A stretch of 64,000 nt of DNA from Tetragonia tetragonoides (Eukaryota > Streptophyta > Magnoliopsida > Caryophyllales > Aizoaceae): NCBI GenBank assembly GCA_038025085.1, contig CM076154.1, positions 32,170,501 through 32,234,500 on the forward strand, given 5' to 3'. Under the pieces are notes generated by a model. That model had not been told where the DNA came from, did not search any database, and saw only the letters and a list, made by a program, of their open reading frames with translations. How positions within the stretch are numbered: position 1 is the stretch's first letter; each line of letters begins with the position of its first letter. The translations under genes and the position numbers were made by a program. Of the stretch, positions 35,971 through 46,639 are shown piece after piece.

Positions 35971-36200
35971 TAAAGCAGAGCAACGCACCGCTTTTTGACG
36001 TTGAAGCTATCAAAATTAGCATCGCGTTGGCAACCACTAAGGCAGAGAAACACAATGCTCTTTGACGTTGAGGCTATCAAAATTAGCGTCACGTTGGCAA
36101 CAATTAAAGCAGGGCAACACACCGCTCTTTGACGATGAGACTATCAAAATTAGCATCGCGTCAGTATCCGCAAAGCAGAGCAACGCACCGCTCTTTAAAC
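35971..36200 (+). repeat. 67-base tandem repeat, about 3.4 units, element B
   Basis: The landmark gcagag/gcaggg recurs at 35975, 36042, 36109 and 36175. The core is acg(t/a)tga-gctatcaaaattagc. Reverse complements match the repeat of element A at 15345-15640, so the two families share this 3' module. It ends about 150 bases before the 3' LTR. Confidence 0.85.
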
Positions 36201-36337
36201 AAAGCAGGTAACCCTGACCACAGGCGGTTAGGAGTCTATCTTTTCTTCTTTCTAACATAAAGCATTTTCCAAAAAAAAAAAACATTGCAGGAATTTTTAG
36301 CAAATACTTTGACCTTCGCTTTTACAAGCTCGGCCAA

Positions 36338-36349
36338 AGTGGGGGCTTC
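36338..36349 (+). other. Polypurine tract of element B
   Basis: The string aaagtgggggcttc lies directly before the 3' LTR (TGTAGACACC at 36350). It corresponds to the complement of the tract beside the LTR of element A. It primes plus-strand DNA synthesis. Confidence 0.75.
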
Positions 36350-37935
36350 TGTAGACACCCTAATCGGTTCTCATCCCCTGACACCGCAACGCCCGATGAT
36401 GATGGTAATGGATTAACATGGACGTAAGTAGAAAAGGACATTGTTCGCAAATCTAGACCAAATTCCTTGAAACCTCAGTCTTTGGATAGCCCTTGTTATA
36501 AGGATTCCTACGCCTTTGACCTTGCCTCAATCAGGTTCCCGGATCAAGAGATATTGCGTCTTGAAGATTTGGGTCAAAACCGCTCAATCCCGACCCCCTG
36601 GGTCAGCCCAAGGGAAATTTCGTAATTTACAGAGCACCAAAAAGTCAAAAACCCTAGTCACGCGCGGGCCGTCAGGTCCAGCGGCTGACGCGACCTGTCC
36701 GACGGCAAGCGCGTGACAGCGGGGGCCATTAGGCCAGCCGCTGGCCCCAGCGGCCAGCCGATGAGTTTCAGCGGCCAGCCAATGAGTTTCAGCGGCCCAG
36801 CCGCTAAGTCCCAGCGGCCACCACGGGCCCCAGCTGCCCTCCGTGTGGCCGCTGAACCAGGTTTTTGACTGGGCCGAGTTTCGGCGCCGGGCTTCTTGCC
36901 CGAAGCCCCTAAATCCGTCCCCTAACTCTATAAATACTCCCTTTCACCCTCTTTTGCAGGGGTTCAGTCAGTTCATAATTTTGAGAGCATTGAGAGCACA
37001 TATTTTCCCAAATCAAAGAGAATTAAGAAATCTGAATATTCAAGCAAGCAATACACCTAGCCTAGCACCCAAGATCGAAGAGCAATTCCAATTCTACTAG
37101 TCGCGTTCGAATAGAACGTCCAGGTTAACCATCCTGAGGGCCTAATTCTTTATTAAATCTCTTATTTGCTGTTTATTAATCATGTTTTATTTAGCTTTTG
37201 ATTATGGTTGAATAAATTTGCATGCTTTGGATTTTGTACATAATTATGCATGATTAGTTAATATAAAGTTTGCGTCTTTTTATTAGTTTATGCAAGTTTG
37301 CATCTTTTTGTAGTTTTTGTATGCATGTAGTAGCCTCCTAGGTTTATTTTAGCATAAAGTCACTGCCTTTGCATTATTATTATTCTTTTGAAGATACTAA
37401 CATTTTTTATTAATGTGCATATGCAATACATGGCGCGTTTAGCAAAGTTGGTAGGTTGGAGCGTTAATTTAATGCTTTAAATCATGTTTATGCTTGTCAA
37501 TAGAATGCATGTAAATCGGATATAAATCGTGCAAAGTGATAACGTAGGTAATTTGGTTGTTCTTAACCCGCCTAGTTAATTTAGGATCATTGGACGACCG
37601 GATTTGTATGGAACCATATAGCATAAATAAATACTTGACATGGATAAGCTTAGTAGAGGCCGTTAATACGGGCAATTTAGATGAGATTCGTTTTATTTAT
37701 TTCGTACCTACATCCCCGAACTCAATATTTAGTCCCCATGGGCATGAGTCAATTCCCAATAGGAATTGGATGCACTTTTGATGGTTTCCACATGTTTCCT
37801 TAAAAATTGGTGGCGGCTTCTTATTTGCAAATTATTGTTCTTTTTAATTAATTTGTATCGCATGTGGCATATATTTAAGAACCATTAATTCCAACTAAGA
37901 ATCGAAAACGCGCCGGAAAGGCGAGGGTTCTTACA
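36350..37935 (+). repeat. 3' LTR of element B (1586 bp)
   Basis: Homologous throughout to 20559-22101. The excess of 43 bases is explained by added copies of a unit of about 21 bases (gccagccgatgagtttcagc and variants) at 36755-36800. Ends TTCTTACA, then the target duplication gcacc. Confidence 0.92.
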
Positions 37936-37940
37936 GCACC

Positions 37941-38358
37941 ATGAATGGACCATGAGACTAAATGCAATGGTTGACACAATCTATGTTTGGATATGGTAAC
38001 CCACGACCGGATGCGTTTCGTCATCTATGGGATGCATAGTAAAACTAAACGTACCGTTTTACATATCTCGAATGGAAACATGTAAATGCCATAGGGTGGA
38101 ACACGACTATGTGCATAGGTAATTCGGACCGAGTGGGTCACCGGCCTAATTCATAGACAATTCTCCAAAAGGTAATTCCTATTATGGTGTGGTGATGTTT
38201 TTCGACATCTTTCGAAGATAACTCATGCAAATGGATGATATGAATGCAAAGCAATAATGAATGCATAAAGGCCATGAACCAAGAAATATGAATTAATAAT
38301 CAACATGGATAAGCTTTCGAATTACATCCTCTTATTAACTCCCCAGTGAAATGGCCAC
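37941..38358 (-). other. Element A leader, LTR-proximal part, with primer-binding site
   Basis: Continuation of 19363-20553 beyond element B. It aligns with 13205-13622. The primer-binding site copy here is altered (agtgaaatggccac compared with agtgaagtcaccac). Confidence 0.75.
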
Positions 38359-38919
38359 TGTAAGAACCCTCGCCTTTCGGCGCTAATTGAAATATTTAGT
38401 TGGAATTAATGGTTCTTAAATAATACGTCATATGCAACATGATTAATTATGATAGGGGAAATAATAAGCAAATAATGAAGTCGCCACCAATTTTTAAGGA
38501 AACAATTGGAAACCATCAAAAGTGCACCCAATTCCTATTGGGAATTGACTCATACCCAAAAAGGGCCAAAGATTGAGTTCGGGGGTGTGGGTACGAAAAA
38601 GATAAAACGAATCCTATCTAAATCTCCCGAATTAACGGTCTCTACTAATCTTATCCATGTTGATTCATAATTCATATCGTAAGGTTCCAAACAAATCCGG
38701 TCGTTTATGATCCTAAATTAACTAGGTATGTTGAACAAGCCAAATTATTAATGTTATCGCTTTGCACATATTATCCAATTGCATGCATTAATTAACAAGT
38801 ATAAAACAAACCAATAATTAGATAAAGAATTAAATAAATCTTCACCTTACCTTTCTTGCTAAACACGCCAAATTGCATATGCACATCAATGAGATTGTTA
38901 GCAACTTCAATGGAAGTAA
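38359..38919 (-). repeat. Truncated LTR of element A
   Basis: Aligns with 13623-14183 and stops at tggaagtaa, beyond which the flank is unrelated. About 1.05 kb of this LTR, including its outer end, is missing, so no target duplication can be read. Confidence 0.8.
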
Positions 38920-40412
38920 AAAAACAAACGTATATTAGAATTATTTATCCTAAAAAAAACAAATGTATATTAGAAGTAGCCTCCAGTTTAAATAATAAAT
39001 GAATTACTAAATTATCACGCTAAATGTGACTCTTGTGATTTTATTTGCTCATATCCTTGCAAATTGTAGTCACTTGTTAAACCTGTGTTCGTAAATACCC
39101 TCGAATTTCAAAATTAATTAAATACGTATCTCTTGGATATTATCCCACGAAAGATTAGTAATTTTTTACATAACTGACGCTTATGCTAACGAATATAATT
39201 AATGTTATTACTCAACAACCGGTTTGATCCGATTGTCCCCTAATAATGCGTGTTTGCTAATAAGAAGTTGAAAGACTAACCTTCTTTCGAATGGGGAAAA
39301 AAATTGTGACGGCTCATCATCTTAACAAAAGAAAAATAATAATTTATCAAAATGTGACACTTGTAGAAATCTGTGCTTATAACCACAACTATATAACAAA
39401 AGAATATATAACACTTCTTATGTATATATTTAATCCAGGTTATTATTATTATTTTCTTGAATAAAAAAAAAATTACTAAAGACAACTAGTTATCAAATCA
39501 ATATCACTAAAGCATTACATTTATGTCAATTTAGATTGTATTAATTTATTCAAATTTTTAATAAAAATAAAAAATATGAACAATTTCTAGCAATTATTAT
39601 AGGATAATATTTATGGAGACTTATTAGGCACCATAATTAAACAAAAAAAGAAAAAGAAAAAAAGATTGACCAATTAAAACGTGACATTTGTCACATTACC
39701 AATGCTTTTACCCATATATATATATGCACGAGCGACTAAATTATTACTATATTTTTATGTTCCAATAATTTTTGTATTTTTAAAATTATATATAGGTATG
39801 TAAACAATAATGCATTTGTATTATTTATAAAAACTTATTTGAACATATTAGAATATAGCGATAAAAGGATAGATCGTGCATCATTGTGAGTATAATAAGC
39901 GTAGGTAACTACAAGTATCACATCTTGATAAATTATTTTACATTTTAATTTTTTTGAGATGGTGAGTCCTCACATATTTTTAAAATTATTATTTCCATTC
40001 AAAAGATGGTTGGACTTTTAACTTTCAATTTTTTTGTGATACGAGGAACCCGCAGCCACTACTTTTTCGAGTAATAGATATTATCAATTAATTATCTTGA
40101 AAGGTTAGCGATTGATATATTTTCGAAGATAAGCCAATTACTTAGGATATTTATAACATTTTAGATCCATTATCATTTTCATTTAAAAATATATTTGTAT
40201 TTTTAAAAAACCAAAATAAAAAATAGCTAATCATATTACTTTAGTATAGTGATAAAATGGTAATCCGTACGTAGCACGGGCAACCTCCTAGTAACATAAA
40301 AATATCATTCTTAAACCACAATCCTTAATAAGCTTATGCTTGAAAGGAAACATTAATCATTTTTATTTTCATTATTTTCAGTCATATTTAAGTACACCCC
40401 ACAAATTATGAT
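38920..40412. other. AT-rich intergenic DNA with transposon debris
   Basis: No gene seen. A SINE 3' fragment lies at about 40020-40070 (minus), containing the complement of gtagtggctgcgggttcc, like the SINE at 54743-54896. A possible Helitron 3' end (listed separately) ends at 40291. Confidence 0.4.
40257..40291 (+). mobile_element. Possible Helitron 3' terminus
   Basis: A short hairpin-forming string ccgtacgtagcacgg (40265-40279) is followed about 10 bases later by CTAG (40288-40291) and then T. Helitron 3' ends have a GC-rich hairpin upstream of CTRR followed by T. No 5' TC end or Rep/helicase sequence was found, so the left limit is unknown. Confidence 0.3.
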
Positions 40413-40799
40413 TCAAGCAATGTGACCGTCTGTCTTGCAACGTGTCCAGATGTCTTCGTATTTAGTCAATGTTGTTGGTAGTATTTCTTGTTGTTTTTTG
40501 TCTGTAAAATCAATATTCTTCAGGGTGGTAATCGTGAAAAGGTCATGGCAGTACCTCCCCATATTTATCAAATGAGCACAAGAGTCTTCAGTCACAATTT
40601 TTCCGTCGCCAAAAACGTAACTATAGATATCAATTTGAGAAGCATCATTTAACTTATTTCCACAATCTATTAACAAGGGATTTAGGCCGCGAGAACTCGG
40701 ATTTGGGACATTTGCTAATTGAAGTATAGTATGAGGTATCGCAGTACCAAATGTGCTCAATAGCACAACAAACAATGTGACGTACAAGTTGATGATCAA
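40413..40799 (-). pseudogene. Prolamin-like (ECA1/DD11-type) secreted Cys-rich protein, start codon not found
   Basis: The frame reads a hydrophobic N-terminus (LYVTLFVVLLSTFGTA) like a signal peptide. Then come Cys residues spaced as in plant prolamin-like/ECA1 gametogenesis-related proteins (IDCGNKLNDAS, EDSCAHLINMGRYCHDL, IWTRC), and it ends at 40413. About 128 residues fit the family, whose members are small secreted proteins of reproductive tissue. The first codon taken here is TTG. Upstream the frame stays open for about 30 codons with no ATG before a TAA. Either the ATG was lost or it lies in an unrecognised upstream exon. Family assignment is moderate. Confidence 0.5.
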
Positions 40800-41294
40800 A
40801 AAGTTTTTTGTCTCCGTGAAGTTTGTGAATGTTATTTTCCTTTGAAATCGCTTGATTTTGATTTGTGAGAAGAAATGAAAACTAAGTTAATAGGTCGATT
40901 TTACAAAACATTTATTGTTGCCTCAATTTATACAGTGAGCGTTTTGAAAGAAAAAATGAATAAAACGTATACTTAGTTGTTTAAATGAGAATAACTTAAC
41001 TCGCCATTTATTTTCTCGAAACGGAAACACAAATTAAGAAGGTACTAGTATCATTTATTGACTTTCCACTGGTAACTTTGTTGGACATTTAAATAAATAC
41101 TTTAACATGCACTTATTATCATTGGGTCATTTTTGTAAGGTAAGAAAAACGTCCAAACACGGGTTAGAAGTTTTCAATCTTTTCTTTCTCCCAATTTTCT
41201 TTACTGTGGCATTTGTTAAGAGATGTACATCCAATATAAAGTTCCTTCAGCAATGACCAAATGGAAAATGTTTGTTTCAATTGATAAATATATA
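40800..41294. other. Intergenic, no gene seen
   Basis: AT-rich sequence upstream of the prolamin-like frame. A promoter for that frame could lie here. No clear TATA box was chosen. Confidence 0.3.
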
Positions 41295-41303
41295 TTTGTT
41301 CCT

Positions 41304-41478
41304 CTTTTCTTTTTCTTTTGTTTTTGTTTGTTTTTTTTTGTAATTTTTTGAGTCTAAGGGAGGCAGTGACGATAAATTTACATACATACAAAGGAGGGGA
41401 GAATTCAAACCTGAAAATTAATGTAGAAGTGACGAAGCCTTAGTCTTAACCGTTAGGCCAAGACGTCATTTCATTGGC
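41304..41478 (-). mobile_element. tRNA-derived SINE (175 bp)
   Basis: On the minus strand it begins gacgtcttggcctaacggtt (A-box-like), contains ggtttgaattctcccc (B-box-like) and ends in an A/T-rich tail. The flanks tttgttcct at 41295-41303 and 41479-41487 form a 9-bp target duplication. A relative lies at 62919-63043. Confidence 0.7.
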
Positions 41479-41564
41479 TTTGTTCCTTTTTTGTTGGATA
41501 GGAGGGAAATGAAATTTAAGTAAATTACACAAGTTAGTTCATACGGGTATATAGGTGTCTAATA

Positions 41565-43156
41565 TATTAGAGAATAATCAGAAAATCTTCTTGCATATAT
41601 TCCTTTATTATTTCCAGTTATTCTTCCTTAATTATCTCTATGTATCTTCTATTGTTAGGGTGTTAATATTCTGCTCCTTGATCATAGCACTAGATTAATA
41701 TTCTGCTCTTTGATCATAGCACTAGATTAATTTAGTTGTCTTCTCTATAGATACTCTCTCTTCAATAGCTTGTATATAAATAGATGTATTCATCAATATA
41801 ATTCTTAAGCCTTCAATCAATCTCAACATTTATATAGTATCAGAGCCTTACTGATCCAACCTTCAAACTCTACCACCATGGCTTTCCCCAATCAAATCTA
41901 TTCTCCTCAGTTATCACCTCCATCACTTTGTTGATGGCACAACAGAACCACATGTCGTCACCCTCACCTATACCGACGACACCACCAAATCAAACCCAAC
42001 CTGCCTCACGTGGACCTGCCAAGACCAACTACTATTTGGTGCTCTTCTTGGCACTCTCACACCCTCCGTCAGATCTCTTATTTATCATTCTACCACCACT
42101 ACAAAGCCATGGCAAACTCTACCCAAAACCTATGTCAAACCCACTCGAGGTCACATCCTCCAAACCAAGGCTAATCTAAACAATATCACCAAAAAACTCA
42201 AACCATAGCCGACTACACGCAATCTTGGTACTCTTCTATTCACTCACACACTCTCCGTCAGATCTCTTATTTTTCATTCTACCACCACTGCTAAGGCATG
42301 GCAAACTCTCGCCAACACCTATGCAAACCCACCCGAGGTCACATCCTTCAAACCAAGGCTAACCTAAACAATATCACCAAAACAACTCAAACCATAACTG
42401 ACTACATGCAATCCATAAAAGCATGTATTGATAGGTCCTTGCTGCCTACAAACGACCATTCACCCGTCCCAACACCTCCTCGGCAAATTAACTCCACCAA
42501 TCCAACACCCACCCGAAACCCTTCCTCGGCAAATGTCTTTGTGTCGTACCTCACATACCCTCCCAATGTTCCAAATTTTAAAAACTATTCCGCACATCGA
42601 TGTACCACTCCCACCTCGCTCAAACCGAGCACCCAACCCAACCCATTACTCTCCTCGCGCCCAAGTCGCACAAACCACTCAAACCTCACCCAACCCCATG
42701 TGGCTCCTTGACAGTGGCGCGAGTCACCACGTCATCAACGGGTCCACCGATCTAGCTAACACATCAACACATCAACGAAATTATCAACTTGCGGATATAC
42801 TCACTAAATCGCTCTCCCGTGATCACTTCTCCTGTCTCACTTCCAAGATTGGACTCTCCTACTGATCGTCCAACTTGCGGGGGCGTATTAGAGAATAATC
42901 AGAAAATCTTCTTGCATATATTCCTTTATTATTTCCAGTTATTCTCTTCCTTAGTTATCTCTATGTATCTTCTATTCTTAGGGTGTTAATTTCTGCTCCT
43001 TGATCATAGCACTAGATTAATATTCTGCTCCTTGATCATAGCACCAGATTAGTTTAGTTGTCTTCTCTATAAATACTCTCTCTTCAATAGCTTATATATA
43101 AATAGGTGTATTCATCAATATAATTCTTAAGCCTTCAATCAATCTCAACGTTTATA
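41565..43156 (+). mobile_element. Miniature Ty1/copia element with both LTRs (1592 bp)
   Basis: LTRs at 41565-41834 (270 bp) and 42886-43156 (271 bp) are flanked by the 5-bp duplication taata at 41560-41564 and 43157-43161. The primer-binding site tagtatcagagcc starts at 41835 and a polypurine tract (cttgcgggggcg) abuts the 3' LTR. LTR ends are TA...TA, not TG...CA. Each LTR contains a tandem pair of about 32 bases beginning tattctgctc. The internal 1051 bp retain pieces of gag, the protease motif DSGASHHVING (about 42710) and the RNase H tail LADILTKSLSRDHF (about 42790-42835), joined by a deletion of integrase and RT. Confidence 0.88.
42035..42410 (+). repeat. Tandem duplication in the gag remnant of the miniature copia
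   Basis: The segment from about 42035 and the segment from about 42222 share a series of landmarks (ctccgtcagatctcttattt, cattctaccaccact, ggtcacatcct) at a spacing of about 185 bases. The copies have diverged by substitutions and small gaps. It breaks the gag frame. Confidence 0.7.
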
Positions 43157-43701
43157 TAATATTATTTTTGGTTAACAATTTATTACTCCTAGTAATTAAT
43201 GTTAAGTTATGCCATCAAAAAACCATTTAATGTCCACCAGACTAATTTAACTAAGTTTTGATAATAGCTAATCAATTTCTTGGATCTATTTTACCCGCCA
43301 TTAGTTTTTCTGCAAGTTGTATGGAGTCTATTAGCAACTTCTGACTGATCTATTTCATTCGCCATTTTTTAAGTGATGCAAGTAGTGCTGACAACTGTAA
43401 AAGAACTATCTTTTGTTGCTGCCGATGAATTATGTGAACTAGTGTACATATTTAAAAACCTGCATAGTGAGTAGTGACAATGTGACATTAAACAAAACAA
43501 ACCAAGAACATGGGAGCTTATTATTATTATTCAAAAACATTTTTCTAAATGCCAAAGATGGTACCTTAAAACTGCCATTCTAGATTTAGGAGTTTGAGAA
43601 CAAGAAATTCCCACAAGGGTGGGAGTCCTGAGGCATTCTGCTTTCTGTTTGCTGTTTCTGCGGCGCAAAGCTGAAAAATCTGAAGGAGAGTAAAGCAGAA
43701 T
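43157..43701. other. Upstream region of the transporter pseudogene
   Basis: AT-rich, no gene seen. The 43566-43769 minus frame has no recognisable domain. Confidence 0.35.
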
Positions 43702-43889
43702 ATGGAATTGGTGAATGGAAATGGAGATGGGCTGTCAACTATTAGTTTGGGAAGTAAAAACAGGTACAAAAGGATGGATTCTGACCTTCCAGATTTTGAT
43801 GATGGTTGCTCAAACCACCATCATCTGAATGAGAAGGCCAACAGCAGCAGAAAATACGTAATCGCTTGCGCCATTTTCACGTCTCTGAA

Positions 43890-44110
43890 CGCTGTTCTTC
43901 TTGGCTATGGTATGTTTCTCTTGCTGATACTTGACTTTTCAGACTTAATTTTGTGATTTGAGTGTGATTTGATTTCTTGGTCCTGAAACTGTTGTAATGT
44001 ATCACAGTCTGTTCTTCTTGGCTGTGGCATGTTTCTCTTGCAGATACTTGACTTATAAGAGTTCACCCTTGTGATTTGAGTTTGATTTGATTTCTTGGTC
44101 CTGAAAATGT
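43890..44110. repeat. 117-base tandem duplication across the exon 1 splice donor
   Basis: ctgttcttcttggctatgg at 43892 recurs as ctgttcttcttggctgtgg at about 44009, and tgatttcttggtcctgaaa recurs likewise. The second copy of the exon end is followed by GC where the first has the GT donor. It sits in intron 1 of the transporter pseudogene. Confidence 0.8.
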
Positions 44111-45528
44111 GGTGATGCATAAATCACAATCCAATATTCATTTGACAATAGGATACAAATTGAATGCTATATATTAACTTCTTTCTTTTCACAAGGACAT
44201 GCTCCCAAACTGTGACACTCCACACCTGTTTTTCCTGTTTGCTGAACGAAGCTAAATTCGACGACATACAGCTTTGCAACAATGCTTTGCCAGTTAAGCT
44301 GTTACATGTTAACATCTGAGATGAAGATTTGTGATCTCAACATTTTGAACACAGATGTTTATTCAACGGAGGATTTCAAGTTGGGATATGACAGTTAAAC
44401 TACCCTTTGTTTCATCATCATTCTTTTCATTTGATCTTCTATAAACCTACAAATCTACCAGACACCAAAGAACCCTCTTTTAGACTAAAACATCTCTCTT
44501 TAGTCTTCTTTCTTGTAGCTCTTGGTCTTCTGTACTTTGTCAAAGGGTAAAGTAGACTTAAAGTAACCTAGATATCAACAGGAAAACAAAAAATCAAAAG
44601 AAGTGAAAGTTTTTACTACATAAATAAAATCTGAGGAACAAGGATTTAGTCAGACAGAACAGTTTCAGGCTCCACTTTGTTCACAACATGCCTCTGGCAC
44701 AGGAACTACAGTTGATCTAAACATTTAAGACCTATCAAGCAAAAAAAAAATTAAATAGATAAGTAAATGTAGTAATTTTTCACCCTCTGATCACACAATG
44801 TGACTCCACAACGATGAAAGAACAATCAGAAGAATGTACTAAAGAACCATACTGCTGCACCCTCCTCACAGTTCAAGGGACCTCTTATTTTTCTTTGACA
44901 TAATTGTAAACACAAGGAGCCAGGGTGCCTGATTTATTCTGAATCTGCCATGAAGAATTTCCTCCTAATATACTAGATGAACCACCTTTACCCTAAATCT
45001 TATATACATCAGCGCCTTATACACAAGATACAATGTCTGAAAGAGCGATGATAGATTGCATAGAAGCATGAATAGGGTGCAATACAACAGTCCCAAATAA
45101 TTTCAGACAAACTAGCATTGCCTTGCATCAATTTCAGACAAACTTCTCCTGCACAGAGCCTTGATATAACATGTGGTAGGCCACAATGCTACTAGATTGC
45201 ACTACAAACTCATCTTTCAACTTGATTATCCCCGTCTGATAAGCAGGGGTCCTCCTCAAAGTGATTGTCTTACTTTCTTATTGGGTCTGTTTCAGACTGA
45301 TTTCTTCACTGTAAACTCTCATCGTGCCGATAGTGATTAGTGCCTTGCTCCACTAAACCTGCTACTATTTGTTGTGCACTGATTCTTCTTCGGTTACAGA
45401 AAGTAAATTGATCAAACACCCCGAAGCCAGTTCCATTAGGCAATATTATTATTTATTAGCAAATTAAAGTCCCCCTTAATTTTGCTGTCTCAACTAAAGA
45501 TATCTTATCCAAGTTCTCTGATTCATAG
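44111..45528. other. Remainder of transporter intron 1
   Basis: About 1.4 kb of AT-rich sequence without recognisable coding or transposon features. It ends in attcatag before exon 2. Confidence 0.5.
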
Positions 45529-46639
45529 ATGGTGGCGTGTTGAGTGGAGCAATCATATTCATCCACGATGATTTGAAGATAAGTGAGGTCCAAGAAGAAG
45601 TACTAGTAGGGTGTTTTAGCATTATTTCCCTAATTGGTAGCCTGGCAGGAGGAAGGTCATCAGATGCCATTGGTAGAAAATGGACAATGGCCATTGGAGC
45701 ACTCATCTTCCAAACAGGTTGCTTCATAATAACCATCGCCCCGTCCTTCAAATTCCTGATGGTAGGAAGGCTTTTATCTGGGATCGGGGTCGGGTTTGGT
45801 GGCACTATAATGACAGTATACATAGCTGAGATATCACCTGCTGCGTCAAGAGGCTTCCTCACCTCCTTCCCGGAGATCTTCGTCAACTTCGGGATCCTTC
45901 TTGGCTATGTTTCTAATTATGCATTTTCAGGTCTACCTACAAATATAAACTGGAGGGTGATGCTTGGTGTAGGAATTCTCCCTTCAGTTTGTAGGATTTG
46001 CACTCTTCATAATCCCAGAGTCGCCGAGGTGGTTGGTCCTTCAAAATAGGGTTGAAGAAGCAAGGTTAATTTTAGCGAGAACAATCGGAGATGAAAGAGA
46101 AGTGGAGGAAAGACTTTCAGAAATTGCACAGGCTGCTGGGAACGCCGACTCCAAAACTGAAGAGAAGGCAGTCTGGTACGAATTTGTAAGGCCTAACCCA
46201 ATAGTTTATAAAATGCTCATTACTGGCATTGGAATACAGTGCTTTCAACAGATCACAGGAATAGACGCTTTGGTGTATTACAGTCCCACTATTTTCAAGG
46301 CAGCTGGGATTGAAGATAACTCACAGCTTCTAGCTGCAACAATTGCTGTGGGAGCCACAAAGACACTATTTATACTGGTTGCTCTTTTTCTCATTGATAG
46401 AAAATGGAGGAAGCCCTTGTTATATGTAAGCACAATCGGGATGACAATTTGCTTATTCGGAATAGCAGTCAGCCTGCCTTTTCTGGGGAAGGGAGTGGCC
46501 GGGATTTCATTGGCAATATTACTAGTGTGTGGGAATGTTGTTCAGGGAGACAGAACAATGGAAGAACGGTCACATAGAGCTGGCAGATACTGAGTATTTA
46601 GTATCATAAATGTCGGAGAGACTATAGGTAAAGCTGAGA

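Larger units (their letters stand above)
20559..37935 (+). mobile_element. Element B: full-length Ty3/gypsy Tat-lineage retrotransposon, 17.4 kb
   Basis: LTRs at 20559-22101 and 36350-37935 begin TGTAGACACC and end GGTTCTTACA. The 5-bp duplication gcacc is at 20554-20558 and 37936-37940. Order: 5' LTR, primer-binding site, gag, protease, RT, RNase H, archaeal-type second RNase H, integrase, then about 6.6 kb with two antisense genes, 67-base tandem repeats, polypurine tract, 3' LTR. A second RNase H and extra antisense reading frames near the 3' LTR are features known from Tat elements such as Retand and Grande. In one 245-base LTR stretch compared by eye I counted about 9 differences, so the insertion is not very recent. 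Gag-pol is inactivated. Confidence 0.92.
11995..38919 (-). mobile_element. Element A: tandem, pol-less Ty3/gypsy (Tat lineage), interrupted by element B
   Basis: Read on the minus strand the order is: truncated LTR (38919-38359), primer-binding site and leader (38358-37941, continuing at 20553-19363), gag (19267-18143), a long 3' non-coding region with two kinds of tandem repeat, polypurine tract (about 15246-15232), full LTR (15231-13623), a second primer-binding site and leader (13622-12010), and finally 16-19 bases of an LTR end (12010-11995). No RT, RNase H or integrase is present. The leader copies at 12010-13622 and at 19363-20553 plus 37941-38358 align almost base for base. This LTR-internal-LTR-internal order is what unequal recombination between copies produces. 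Element B is inserted in the right-hand leader. Confidence 0.85.
43702..46550 (+). pseudogene. Polyol/monosaccharide transporter (MFS sugar transporter, PLT-like), broken
   Basis: Exon 1 is 43702-43909 (MELVNGNGDGLSTISLGSKN; ends in TM1, NAVLLGYG). Intron 43910-45528. Exon 2 begins at 45529 with DGGVLSGAIIFIHDD. Family motifs seen are SDAIGRKW, GRLLSGIGVGFGG, AEISPAASRGFLTSFPE, PESPRW (in the shifted frame), QQITGIDALVYYSP and LIDRKWRKPLL. PLT-type carriers take up polyols or sugars with protons at the plasma membrane. A one-base change near 45987, after GILPS, shifts the frame. Similarity ends at about 46545 (LLVCGNVV), so the last three or so membrane spans and the PETKG motif are missing. 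Intact relatives have about 500 residues. Confidence 0.85.
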
